A stretch of DNA of 6,297 bases from contig JACDCN010000129.1 in NCBI GenBank assembly GCA_013817555.1, positions 1-6,297 on the forward strand. Direction: 5' to 3'. A model generated the notes under the pieces. That model searched no databases, was not told where the DNA came from, and worked only from the letters and a program-made list of their open reading frames with translations. Position numbers and translations under genes: made by a program. This stretch comes from Actinomycetota bacterium. Lineage in GTDB: Bacteria > Actinomycetota > Thermoleophilia > Gaiellales > Gaiellaceae. Below are positions 1 through 5,592 of the stretch, piece by piece (position 1 is the stretch's first letter; each line of letters opens with the position of its first letter).

Positions 1-86
1 CCTGCGCGTACTTCGCCCAGCTCGTAGGCCAGCCAGCGGACGGCGAGCGGCCCCATGGGCACGGCGTGCTCGCCGACTCGTTCCAT
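1..86 (-). CDS. Unidentified protein, N-terminal 28 codons only (truncated by window)
   Basis: On the minus strand an ATG at 86 opens a frame that stays open to the window edge and reads MERVGEHAVPMGPLAVRWLA and onward. About 22 of 28 codons end in G or C, as in the real genes here. A good -10 hexamer (TAGACT, minus strand 102-97) lies 10 nt upstream of the ATG. A second in-frame ATG at 56 could be the true start. There is no clear Shine-Dalgarno sequence, so a very short 5' leader is likely. The gene is divergent from the ABC ATPase at 112. The fragment is too short to assign a family, and I do not recognise it. It could also be a chance open frame, since only 86 bases are visible. Confidence 0.5.
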   Translation of the reverse strand, partial: MERVGEHAVPMGPLAVRWLAYELGEVRA

Positions 87-95
87 CCCGAGGGC

Positions 96-102
96 TAGTC
101 TA
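96..102. promoter_or_regulatory. Overlapping divergent -10 elements (bidirectional promoter)
   Basis: The heptamer TAGTCTA contains TAGTCT on the plus strand (96-101) and TAGACT on the minus strand (102-97). Both fit the TANNNT -10 consensus. Each is followed by exactly 10 nt and then an ATG (112 on plus, 86 on minus). With the usual 6-7 nt from -10 to the start site, both mRNAs would have leaders of only about 3-4 nt. No convincing -35 was seen on either side. The two polymerases would melt the same bases and so should exclude each other. Confidence 0.55.
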
Positions 103-111
103 GGTCGCACG

Positions 112-1308
112 ATGAACCCCGGCGAGATCAGCGTCGAAAGTGTCTCGCGGCGGTTCCGGATCCACGCTCGAGACGCCCGCACGCTCAAGGATCTGTTCGT
201 CCAGCGCGGGCAGACTGAATCGACCGACGTGTGGGCGCTCCGCGACGTCTCTCTCGACGTTGCCCGCGGGGAGGCCGTGGGGCTTATCGGGCGGAACGGA
301 TCGGGCAAGACGACGCTGCTCCGCATCGTCGCCCGGATCATCAAGCCCACGGCCGGACGCGTGCGCGCGGAGGGCCGGATCGGCTCCTTGCTCGAGCTCG
401 GCGCCGGGTTCCACCCCGACTTCACCGGGCGCGAGAACGTCTTCCTGAACGGCGCCATCTACGGACTGCGTCGGGCAGATATTCGCCAGCGCTTCGACGA
501 GATCGTCGCCTTCGCCGAGCTCGAGCACGCGATCGACCGGCCCGTGCGGACGTACTCCTCGGGGATGACCGTTCGGCTCGGCTTCGCAATCGCCGCGTTC
601 CTGGACGCGGACGTCCTGTTGCTCGACGAGGTCTTCGCTGTCGGGGACGAGTCGTTCCAGCGGAAGTGCTTCGGTCGCATCGCCCGGTTCAAGCAGGAGG
701 GCGGGACCATCGTGTTCGTGTCGCACGACGCGTCCGCCGTCGAGCGCCTGTGCGAGCGTGCAGTGCTCCTGGACTCGGGCCGCGTCGCGTTCGACGGGCC
801 GACGCGAGAGGCGATCGCGCGTTACCGGCGCACCCTTGCCGACGACACCGATCCGGCCGAGCGCGGCGCGGGCCTGCGTGAGTGGGGCTCCGGGGAGGCG
901 ACGATCGCCTCCGCTCAACTCGTCGGACAGGAAGGAGCCGAGCGGTTGCAGTTCCTCTCGGGCGAGCCGTTCGCGCTCCGTGTCGCCGTCTCTGCTACCC
1001 ACGGTGTTCCTCCTCCTCGGCTCCAGCTCGAGCTGCGCGACGATGCGGGCACGCTCGTCGCCGGCCAGGCCGTCGATCTGGGTGAGCTCGGCTGGGCCGC
1101 GGGCAACGGCGAACGAGGTGTCCGCTTCGAGATCGGCTCGTTGCCGCTCGCTGACGGCCGCTTCCACCTCAGGCTCGGCCTGACCGACGAGAGCGGCGAG
1201 CACCTCTACCACCAGCTCGACGACGCGCTTGCGTTCGTGGTGTATCCAGGCGGCGACGAGCGTGGATTCGTGCGCTTTGCAGGGAGCTGGGCGCTGGAGG
1301 AGAAGTAG
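112..1308 (+). CDS. Polysaccharide/O-antigen export ABC transporter ATP-binding protein (Wzt-like)
   Basis: This is the ATPase subunit of an ABC-2 type exporter that would move a lipid-linked glycan, teichoic-acid-like polymer or O-antigen across the inner membrane, on the cytosolic face. The protein has 398 residues. Walker A is GRNGSGKT (60-67). The Q-loop region LLELGAGFHPDFTGREN (93-109) has Glu in place of Gln, as is usual in this subfamily. The signature is YSSGM (148-152), Walker B is VLLLDEV (168-174), the D-loop region is FAVGD, and the H-switch is SHD (His205). Residues from about 260 to 398 resemble the C-terminal beta-sandwich of Wzt proteins, which binds the glycan. ATG 112 is chosen over the in-frame ATG at 55 because family homology begins just after 112, a -10 lies at 96-101, and the longer start would overlap the divergent gene. 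No permease partner is visible, so the cognate membrane subunit must lie elsewhere or beyond the left edge. Confidence 0.92.
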   Translation: MNPGEISVESVSRRFRIHARDARTLKDLFVQRGQTESTDVWALRDVSLDVARGEAVGLIGRNGSGKTTLLRIVARIIKPTAGRVRAEGRIGSLLELGAGFHPDFTGRENVFLNGAIYGLRRADIRQRFDEIVAFAELEHAIDRPVRTYSSGMTVRLGFAIAAFLDADVLLLDEVFAVGDESFQRKCFGRIARFKQEGGTIVFVSHDASAVERLCERAVLLDSGRVAFDGPTREAIARYRRTLADDTDPAERGAGLREWGSGEATIASAQLVGQEGAERLQFLSGEPFALRVAVSATHGVPPPRLQLELRDDAGTLVAGQAVDLGELGWAAGNGERGVRFEIGSLPLADGRFHLRLGLTDESGEHLYHQLDDALAFVVYPGGDERGFVRFAGSWALEEK

Positions 1309-1315
1309 GCCGCGC

Positions 1316-1609
1316 GTGAGCGCTCGCACTTGCCCCGACTGGCCCGAGCTCATGGAGCTCGATCCCGACCTTCAGTTCAAGCACTACATGGTCTCCGAGG
1401 TCGGGCTTCCGTCGGAGTCACTCACGCGCATCTCGCACGTCTCCCTCGGCGAGATCGAGATCTGCTGCGATGTCGAGCACCATGTCTTCAACCCGGCCCA
1501 CACCGACCCCCAGGTGTGCGAGGCGTTGCGCGAGACACACTGGTTCGACGTGCAGGAGTGGGCGACGTCCGGCCCGGGCGCGGACAGCACCTCCTCGAAC
1601 GCAGCCTGA
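1316..1609 (+). CDS. Small Cys/His-rich protein of unknown function
   Basis: The product has 97 residues and I cannot assign it to a family. It starts at GTG 1316, 7 nt after the ABC ATPase stop. A purine-rich GGAGGAG lies at 1296-1302, a slightly long 13 nt upstream. ATG 1352 (residue 13) is a weaker alternative start. The product has no signal peptide or membrane segment. It is acidic and contains Cys6, a Cys50-Cys51 pair, Cys68 and several His (55, 56, 62, 75). The central stretch with the CC pair, HH pair and later CEALRETHWF looks structured, and the last 15 or so residues look disordered (Gly, Ser, Ala). Metal binding is possible but not shown. The close spacing suggests co-transcription with the ABC ATPase, but nothing else connects their functions. 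Codon use matches the neighbours, so I consider it a real gene. Confidence 0.7.
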   Translation: MSARTCPDWPELMELDPDLQFKHYMVSEVGLPSESLTRISHVSLGEIEICCDVEHHVFNPAHTDPQVCEALRETHWFDVQEWATSGPGADSTSSNAA

Positions 1610-1631
1610 CCGAAACTGACGAGCCGCCTGT

Positions 1632-1653
1632 GAAAGAATCGGCGCGCTCTTTC
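1632..1653 (+). terminator. Weak hairpin downstream of the 97-residue gene
   Basis: GAAAGA (1632-1637) and TCTTTC (1648-1653) form a 6-bp stem around a 10-nt loop, 22 nt after the stop codon of the small gene. No uridine run follows. It may help end the upstream transcript, but it is weak and could be chance. Confidence 0.25.
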
Positions 1654-1660
1654 CACGCTT

Positions 1661-1677
1661 ACAGTGCCAGGCACTGT
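1661..1677. repeat. Perfect 17-bp palindrome upstream of cofC (operator or REP-like)
   Basis: ACAGTGCC and GGCACTGT are perfect inverted arms of 8 bp around a single A. It lies between the small gene and cofC and spans about -46 to -30 relative to the predicted cofC start site, so it overlaps where a -35 would be. It could be an operator for the F420 operon, a hairpin ending the upstream transcript (followed only by TTAA), or a copy of a dispersed palindromic element. A TGCCAGGCAC-type core occurs in REP-like repeats, from memory. One copy in this window cannot separate these options. Confidence 0.6.
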
Positions 1678-1693
1678 TAAGACTGCCGCGGAC

Positions 1694-1699
1694 TACGCT
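1694..1699 (+). promoter_or_regulatory. cofC operon -10 element (leaderless)
   Basis: TACGCT fits TANNNT and is followed by exactly 7 nt and then the GTG start at 1707, so transcription should begin at or next to the G of the start codon. There is no Shine-Dalgarno sequence before the GTG, which fits a leaderless mRNA. The surrounding GACTACGCT nearly repeats GACTACACT at the 4537 gene. Confidence 0.6.
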
Positions 1700-1706
1700 T
1701 CGGCGC

Positions 1707-2249
1707 GTGCCGACGATCGTGATCCCCTACCGTGGCGACGCGAAGCGACGGCTTCCAGCGGCAATCCGCGCCGCCGCCGCGGTCGCGATGCTCGGAGACG
1801 TCGTCTCCGCGGCGCTCGAGGTCGGGAGAGTCCTCGTCGTCACCGACGATTCGGCCGTGGTCCCGCCGTGTGCTGAGGTGGTGCCGGATCCCGGGAACGG
1901 ATTGGGCGCAGCCGTTGCGGCTGGGCTGGCTCGCGTCGAAGGACACGCTCTGGTAGTCAATGCCGACCTTCCCTGCGCCACCCCGGCTGCGATTGCAAGG
2001 CTGGCGGCGGCTGGACTCGCGCTGGTCGAGGCCGAGGACGGAACCACAAATGCGCTGTCGCTTCCCGACCCGTCCGTGTTTGCGCCGCTGTACGGGCCCG
2101 GAAGCGCGGCTCGGTTCCGCGCCCAAGCGCCGTTCGCGACCGTGGCTAGCCCGGAGCTCGAGGCGGACGTCGACACGGGAGAGGATCTCGAGCGCTACGC
2201 ACCGCTGCTCGGCTCCCGTACACGGTCGCTGCTCGCCGTCACGGCGTGA
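1707..2249 (+). CDS. cofC: 2-phospho-L-lactate / phosphoenolpyruvate guanylyltransferase (CofC/FbiD)
   Basis: This cytosolic enzyme transfers GMP from GTP to a phosphorylated 3-carbon acid (2-phospho-L-lactate in archaea, phosphoenolpyruvate in mycobacteria), making the diphosphate donor that CofD joins to FO. The protein has 180 residues, slightly short for the family (around 200-220). Visible family motifs are an N-terminal IPYRGDAKRRL (nucleotide-binding loop, 6-17, shortened), LVVTDD (43-48), DPGNGLGAAV (61-70), VNADLP (84-89), DGTTNAL (111-117), LYGPGSAARF (128-137) and DVDTGEDL (154-161). The GTG start at 1707 places the loop at the correct distance from the N-terminus and matches the leaderless -10. 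The stop overlaps the cofD start as GTGA, so the two are probably translationally coupled. The substrate (lactate, PEP or glycerate type) cannot be read from the sequence. The context of cofD and cofE makes the family assignment firm despite the divergent loop. Confidence 0.88.
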   Translation: MPTIVIPYRGDAKRRLPAAIRAAAAVAMLGDVVSAALEVGRVLVVTDDSAVVPPCAEVVPDPGNGLGAAVAAGLARVEGHALVVNADLPCATPAAIARLAAAGLALVEAEDGTTNALSLPDPSVFAPLYGPGSAARFRAQAPFATVASPELEADVDTGEDLERYAPLLGSRTRSLLAVTA

Positions 2250-3160
2250 AGGTCGTCCTTCTCTCAGGAGGCGGCGGGGGAGCCCGCTTCGCCCGCGGCC
2301 TCGCCGACACGCTCCCAGCGGGCGACCTCACCATCGTCGGCAACGTCGGCGACGATCTCGAGATCCTCGGAGTGCACGTCTCGCCCGATCTCGACAGCCT
2401 CCTCTACACGCTTGCGGGATTGATCGACGACGAGCGCGGCTGGGGTCGAGCCGGGGAGACCTGGAACGCGCTCGCCTCCGCGGGGAGTTGGGGAGGAGAC
2501 GATTGGTTTCGGCTCGGCGACCTCGACATCGGGCTCCACCTCGTCCGCACTGAGCTGCTTCGCGCCGATGTGCCACTCTCCGAAGTGACCGCTCGCCTTG
2601 TGGAGAAAACAGGCCTCAGCTCGCGGATCCTCCCAGCGACGAACGACCGGCTACGAACCCACGTTCACACGACCGCGGGCGAGTTTCCGTTCCAGGAGTG
2701 GTTCGTCCGGCGTGCGCACGAGGACGATGTGGACGACGTTCGCTATGAGGGCGCCGACGACGCGAGGCCCGCGCCAGGGGTGCTCCAAGCCCTCGTGGAT
2801 GCGGGGGCGATCCTCATCGCGCCCAGTAACCCATATCTCTCGATCGGACCAATCCTCGCCGTGAGCGAGATTCGCCGCGCGCTCGAGTCGCGCCGCGCTC
2901 GCTGCGTCGCGGTGAGCCCGCTCGTCGGAGGCAAAGCCGTCTCGGGCCCACTCGACCGTATGCTCTCGCGCATGGCGGGCGGCACCTCACCGGCCCATGT
3001 AACAGACTGTTACTTGGGTCTGATTGACGCTTTGGTGATCGACGAGGCCGACGCTCCGGCAGAAGCGGACATCCAGCTCGCTGTCACGAGGACGTTGATG
3101 GACGACCGGGATGCCGCGCGCCGGCTCGCCGAGAGAACCCTGGAGGTTGCATGCGGATAG
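2246..3160 (+). CDS. cofD: LPPG:FO 2-phospho-L-lactate transferase (CofD/FbiA)
   Basis: CofD transfers the phospho-lactyl (or phospho-enolpyruvyl) group from the GDP-linked donor made by CofC to the side chain of FO, yielding F420-0 (or dehydro-F420-0) and GMP. The protein has 304 residues, the normal length. Motifs in order are the GGGGGARFARGL nucleotide loop (8-19), NVGDD (33-37), SPDLDSLLYTLAG (46-58), DWFRLGDLDIGLHLVRT (86-102), LPATND (129-134), IAPSNPYLSIGPIL (191-204) and SPLVGGKAVSGP (224-235). All are characteristic of the family. The GTG start at 2246 overlaps the cofC stop by 4 nt with no separate Shine-Dalgarno sequence, implying coupling. The last 10 nt overlap the NADP reductase gene. 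Near the 3' end, codons for about residues 252-267 use many A/T-ending triplets and include a perfect 15-bp palindrome, unlike the rest of the gene. Confidence 0.96.
   Translation: MKVVLLSGGGGGARFARGLADTLPAGDLTIVGNVGDDLEILGVHVSPDLDSLLYTLAGLIDDERGWGRAGETWNALASAGSWGGDDWFRLGDLDIGLHLVRTELLRADVPLSEVTARLVEKTGLSSRILPATNDRLRTHVHTTAGEFPFQEWFVRRAHEDDVDDVRYEGADDARPAPGVLQALVDAGAILIAPSNPYLSIGPILAVSEIRRALESRRARCVAVSPLVGGKAVSGPLDRMLSRMAGGTSPAHVTDCYLGLIDALVIDEADAPAEADIQLAVTRTLMDDRDAARRLAERTLEVACG
2999..3013. repeat. 15-bp palindrome inside cofD
   Basis: GTAACAG and CTGTTAC are perfect 7-bp arms around one A, lying in a locally AT-richer patch of the cofD 3' end. It could bind a regulator, form a small mRNA hairpin, or be chance. 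It shares the 7-mer ACTGTTA with the right arm of the palindrome at 1661-1677. Confidence 0.4.
3142..3146 (+). promoter_or_regulatory. Ribosome binding site of the NADP:F420 reductase gene
   Basis: GGAGG lies 4 nt before ATG 3151, inside the cofD coding sequence. It is the clearest Shine-Dalgarno site within the F420 operon and fixes the start of the reductase gene. The other internal genes, cofD and cofE, lack one and rely on 4-nt stop/start overlaps. Confidence 0.6.
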
Positions 3161-3771
3161 CGATCGTCGGCGGCACGGGACCGTTCGGAGTCGCACTCGC
3201 GACCCGCCTGCGGGAAGCCGGGCACGACGTTGTGCTCGGCTCCCGAGACGCTGCCCGCGCGAAAGACGCGGCCGCCGAGCTCGGAGTCGAAGGGGCGATG
3301 AATGGCGAAGCTGTCCGCGACGCAGATCTTGTCGTCCTGGCCACCAACGCGGACGCCGCGCTCGACACGGCACGACTCCTTCGAGAGAGCATCGGCTCGA
3401 CGCCAGTCCTCTGCGTCGCATCCGAGCTCCGCTTCACGTCTTCTGGCGTTCTCCCGTCCCCTGAGGCCGTGTCCCTGGCCGAGCGGATCCAAGCTCATCT
3501 GGAGGGGCCGGTTGTCGCCGGCCTTCACTCGCTCGCCGCCTCGACCCTCGGCAGAGACGAGCCTCCCGACGAGGACGCCTTCGTCTGCGGCGACGACTCC
3601 GAAGTGAAGACCCTCGTGCTCGAAGTCGCCGAGCGGCTGATTGCCGGGCGGGCCTTCGATGCCGGCCCGCTCGCGAGCGCACGCGCCCTCGAGGGCATGA
3701 TTGCGGTGGCGGTGAACCTGAACAAGCGTTACCGCGGCCATGCCGGCATCCGCGTGACCGGCCTCCGTTGA
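3151..3771 (+). CDS. npdG: F420-dependent NADP(H) oxidoreductase (Fno/NpdG)
   Basis: This cytosolic enzyme exchanges hydride between reduced F420 and NADP+, linking the F420 pool to NADPH. The protein has 206 residues, close to the usual size of about 210-225. The N-terminal Rossmann fold starts MRIAIVGGTGPFG with the dinucleotide loop at 7-13, followed by GHDVVLGSRD. Ser31 and Arg32 are in place to bind the NADP 2'-phosphate. VVLATNADAAL (61-71) resembles the following strand-helix. LASARALEGMIAVAVNLN (174-191) and the C-terminal RGHAGIRVTGL (195-205) are typical of this family. ATG 3151 has GGAGG 4 nt upstream and overlaps cofD by 10 nt. Its stop overlaps the cofE start by 4 nt, so it is embedded in the F420 biosynthesis operon. 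Whether it mainly reduces or oxidises F420 in the cell cannot be told from sequence. Confidence 0.93.
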   Translation: MRIAIVGGTGPFGVALATRLREAGHDVVLGSRDAARAKDAAAELGVEGAMNGEAVRDADLVVLATNADAALDTARLLRESIGSTPVLCVASELRFTSSGVLPSPEAVSLAERIQAHLEGPVVAGLHSLAASTLGRDEPPDEDAFVCGDDSEVKTLVLEVAERLIAGRAFDAGPLASARALEGMIAVAVNLNKRYRGHAGIRVTGLR

Positions 3772-4514
3772 GCGGCGAGCTCCGCGTCATCCCGCTGCGC
3801 GGGCTTCCAGAGCTCGACGAGGGAGACGACCTTGGTGCGCTCCTCGTCGAGTCGGCGAAGAACGCGGCAGGGTTGGAGACCGGCGACATCGTTGTCGTCG
3901 CGCAGAAGGCGGTCTCGAAGGTCGAGGGCCGCGTGCGGCATCTCGACCAGATCGAGCCCTCGGACCGAGCACGCGAGCTCGCCGGAGACGACGACGCGCG
4001 CCGCATCGAGGTGATCCTTCAGGAGAGCCGTCGGATCGTCCGCATGAGACCGCCGACGCTGATCATCGCCGAGACGCGTCACGGGTACGTCTGCGCCTCC
4101 GCGGGAGTCGATCAATCGAACGCGAAGGGACCGAGCACACTGATCCTGCTCCCGCTCGACTCGGATGCGTCGGCACGTCTCCTCCGAAGCCGCATCCGTG
4201 AGCTCTCGGGCGTCGACGTGGGCGTCATCGTCAGCGACTCCTTCGGACGTCCCTTCCGGCGCGGTACGACCGACGTTGCCCTGGGGGTCGCGGGACTGAG
4301 CCCGCTCCTCGATCTCGAGGGAAGACGGGACTCGACCGGATACGAGCTGCATGCAACCGAGATCGCTGTCGCGGACGAGATCGCAGGCGCGGCCGAGCTC
4401 GTGATGGGGAAGACCGAAGGCATCCCGGCCGCGGTCGTGCGCGGAGTCGACGTGCCGGGTGACGGCAGCGGACAGGACCTGCTCATGCCCAGCGAGCGCG
4501 ATCTCTTTCGCTAG
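3768..4514 (+). CDS. cofE: Coenzyme F420-0:L-glutamate ligase, stand-alone (CofE)
   Basis: CofE uses GTP to add L-glutamate residues to F420-0, giving the poly-glutamylated coenzyme. The protein has 248 residues, the archaeal-type single-domain length, and ends shortly after the ligase domain. It therefore lacks the C-terminal FMN-binding nitroreductase-like domain of mycobacterial FbiB. Motifs are GLPELDEGDDL (12-22), AQKAVSKVEGR (45-55), ETRHGYVCASAGVDQSN (102-118), VSDSFGRPFRRGTTDVALG (155-173, with Asp157 and Arg161), GRRDSTGYEL (185-194) and TEIAVADEIAGAAELVMGK (197-215). The TTG start at 3768 overlaps the reductase stop as TTGA. It is chosen because the conserved VIPLRGLPEL begins at residue 7 and no better start lies nearby. 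No Shine-Dalgarno is visible, so translational coupling is likely. Confidence 0.95.
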   Translation: MSGELRVIPLRGLPELDEGDDLGALLVESAKNAAGLETGDIVVVAQKAVSKVEGRVRHLDQIEPSDRARELAGDDDARRIEVILQESRRIVRMRPPTLIIAETRHGYVCASAGVDQSNAKGPSTLILLPLDSDASARLLRSRIRELSGVDVGVIVSDSFGRPFRRGTTDVALGVAGLSPLLDLEGRRDSTGYELHATEIAVADEIAGAAELVMGKTEGIPAAVVRGVDVPGDGSGQDLLMPSERDLFR

Positions 4515-4523
4515 CCGGTCGAC

Positions 4524-4529
4524 TACACT
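4524..4529 (+). promoter_or_regulatory. -10 element of the class II aldolase gene (leaderless)
   Basis: TACACT is followed by exactly 7 nt and then TTG at 4537, in the 22-nt gap after the cofE stop. The spacing equals that at cofC and at the LuxR-type gene. This suggests the downstream gene can be transcribed independently of the F420 operon, although no terminator separates them and read-through is likely too. No good -35 was seen. Confidence 0.55.
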
Positions 4530-4536
4530 CGGACCC

Positions 4537-5592
4537 TTGCGCAGGTACGCGATCTGGGGCACGTCGACTTCTCCGGCTCATGAGGAGTGGGTCGCAAGGA
4601 TCGGCAAGCAGTTCGAGAAGGACGACTTCGTCCGAGTCGACGACGTCGCCGAGGCGGACTTCGTCCTCAACATGTTCGATCCGGCAGACCCGAAGGCATT
4701 CAGGCGTTCCTCGCGCGGCACGTACTCGGCCGCGTTCTACGAGCTCCCCGAGGCGCCCGAGGATGCGCTCAAGGAGAGCTACCCGATGCTCGTTCGCACG
4801 CTCTCCAATGTCGTCCTTCTGCGCGTCCCCGATCAGGGCGTGTGGTTCACGACGATGGAGCGCGGCACGTACCACGTCGCGGACGACCCGGCAGAGATCT
4901 ACGAGCGCCTCGAGCCGCTCGCGACCTCGCGGCTCGTCATCGACAACGAATGGATCCCCGACCTCGAGCCAGAGCTCTGGGACGGGGACGAGATCACCGC
5001 GGACGTTGGCTCGGCCGGACGTCGGCTGGACGAGCTCGACCTTCTGCCCTCGCCTTTCCCGGTCGAGGAATACCTCTCCGGACGGGACCTCCGCCACGTC
5101 ATGCGCCTCTACTCGGTAGGCGGTCTCTCGTACGGGAACCTGTCCGCCAGGAAGGACGAGACGCGCTTCTGGATGAGCGCGTCGGGCGTCGACAAGTCGA
5201 AGCTCGAAGACGTGGGACGCGACATCCTCATGGTCAAGGATTTCGACGACGAGCGGGGGATGATCGTGCTCAGCGTCCCACCCGGTATCGAGCCCAAGCG
5301 CGTCTCGGTGGACGCGATCGAGCACTGGATGATCTACCAGGCCCACCCCGAGGTCGGCGCGATCCTGCACGTGCACGCATGGATGGAGGGCATCCCGGCG
5401 ACCGACGTGAACTACCCCTGTGGCACGCAGGAGCTCGCGGTCGCCGTTGCCGACCTCGTCGCGCTCGAGCCGGATCCGGCCCACGCGGTCATCGGCCTTC
5501 GAAACCACGGCCTGACCTGCACCGGCGACAGCCTCTCGGAGATCTTGGACCGTGTGGCGCCAAAGGTTCTCCGGCAAGTTCCGATGACGTAG
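4537..5592 (+). CDS. Two-domain protein: unknown N-terminal domain plus class II aldolase/adducin domain
   Basis: The protein has 351 residues starting at TTG 4537. This start is chosen from the -10 at 4524-4529 with the same 7-nt spacing as at other genes. Upstream in-frame codons would run into cofE. Residues 1 to about 165 (from MRRYAIWGTSTSPAHEEW) match no family I recognise. Residues from about 175 form a class II aldolase domain: GGLSYGNLSAR (195-205), SASGVDKSKL (214-223), SVDAIEHW (257-264), LHVHAW (277-282) and RNHGLTCTG (322-330). His278, His280 and His324 fit the zinc triad. Asp259 sits where fuculose-phosphate aldolase has its catalytic Glu73 and ribulose-phosphate 4-epimerase has Asp. 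The domain should therefore bind metal and act on a phosphorylated or hydroxylated sugar, by aldol cleavage or epimerisation. The substrate is unknown. It directly follows cofE, which raises, without proving, a role in making the lactyl precursor of F420. There is no signal peptide, so it is cytosolic. Confidence 0.85.
   Translation: MRRYAIWGTSTSPAHEEWVARIGKQFEKDDFVRVDDVAEADFVLNMFDPADPKAFRRSSRGTYSAAFYELPEAPEDALKESYPMLVRTLSNVVLLRVPDQGVWFTTMERGTYHVADDPAEIYERLEPLATSRLVIDNEWIPDLEPELWDGDEITADVGSAGRRLDELDLLPSPFPVEEYLSGRDLRHVMRLYSVGGLSYGNLSARKDETRFWMSASGVDKSKLEDVGRDILMVKDFDDERGMIVLSVPPGIEPKRVSVDAIEHWMIYQAHPEVGAILHVHAWMEGIPATDVNYPCGTQELAVAVADLVALEPDPAHAVIGLRNHGLTCTGDSLSEILDRVAPKVLRQVPMT

Noticed and set aside
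55..111. Upstream in-frame ATG at 55 as the start of the ABC ATPase
   Set aside because: The extension has no family similarity, overlaps the divergent gene start and its promoter, and the -10 at 96-101 would lie inside it. ATG 112 is preferred.
100..1353. 417-codon open frame antisense to the ABC ATPase
   Set aside because: It is a shadow of GC-rich coding sequence. The plus-strand protein has all the ABC motifs, and the antisense translation resembles no protein.
1610..1706. Possible small RNA or riboswitch before the F420 operon
   Set aside because: The predicted transcript starts at the GTG of cofC, so there is no leader to hold a riboswitch. The only structures seen are a weak hairpin and a 17-bp palindrome.
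1793..1809. Palindrome CGGAGACG-T-CGTCTCCG inside cofC
   Set aside because: The arms are perfect, but it sits within ordinary codons in GC-rich sequence with no promoter or AT dip nearby. Chance is the simpler explanation.
3010..3741. 243-codon antisense frame across npdG
   Set aside because: The plus-strand frame is a clear F420-NADP reductase. The antisense frame has no motif or start signal.
4459..4536. Longer start of the aldolase gene inside cofE
   Set aside because: The extra residues are cofE read in another frame. The -10 and 7-nt spacing point to TTG 4537.
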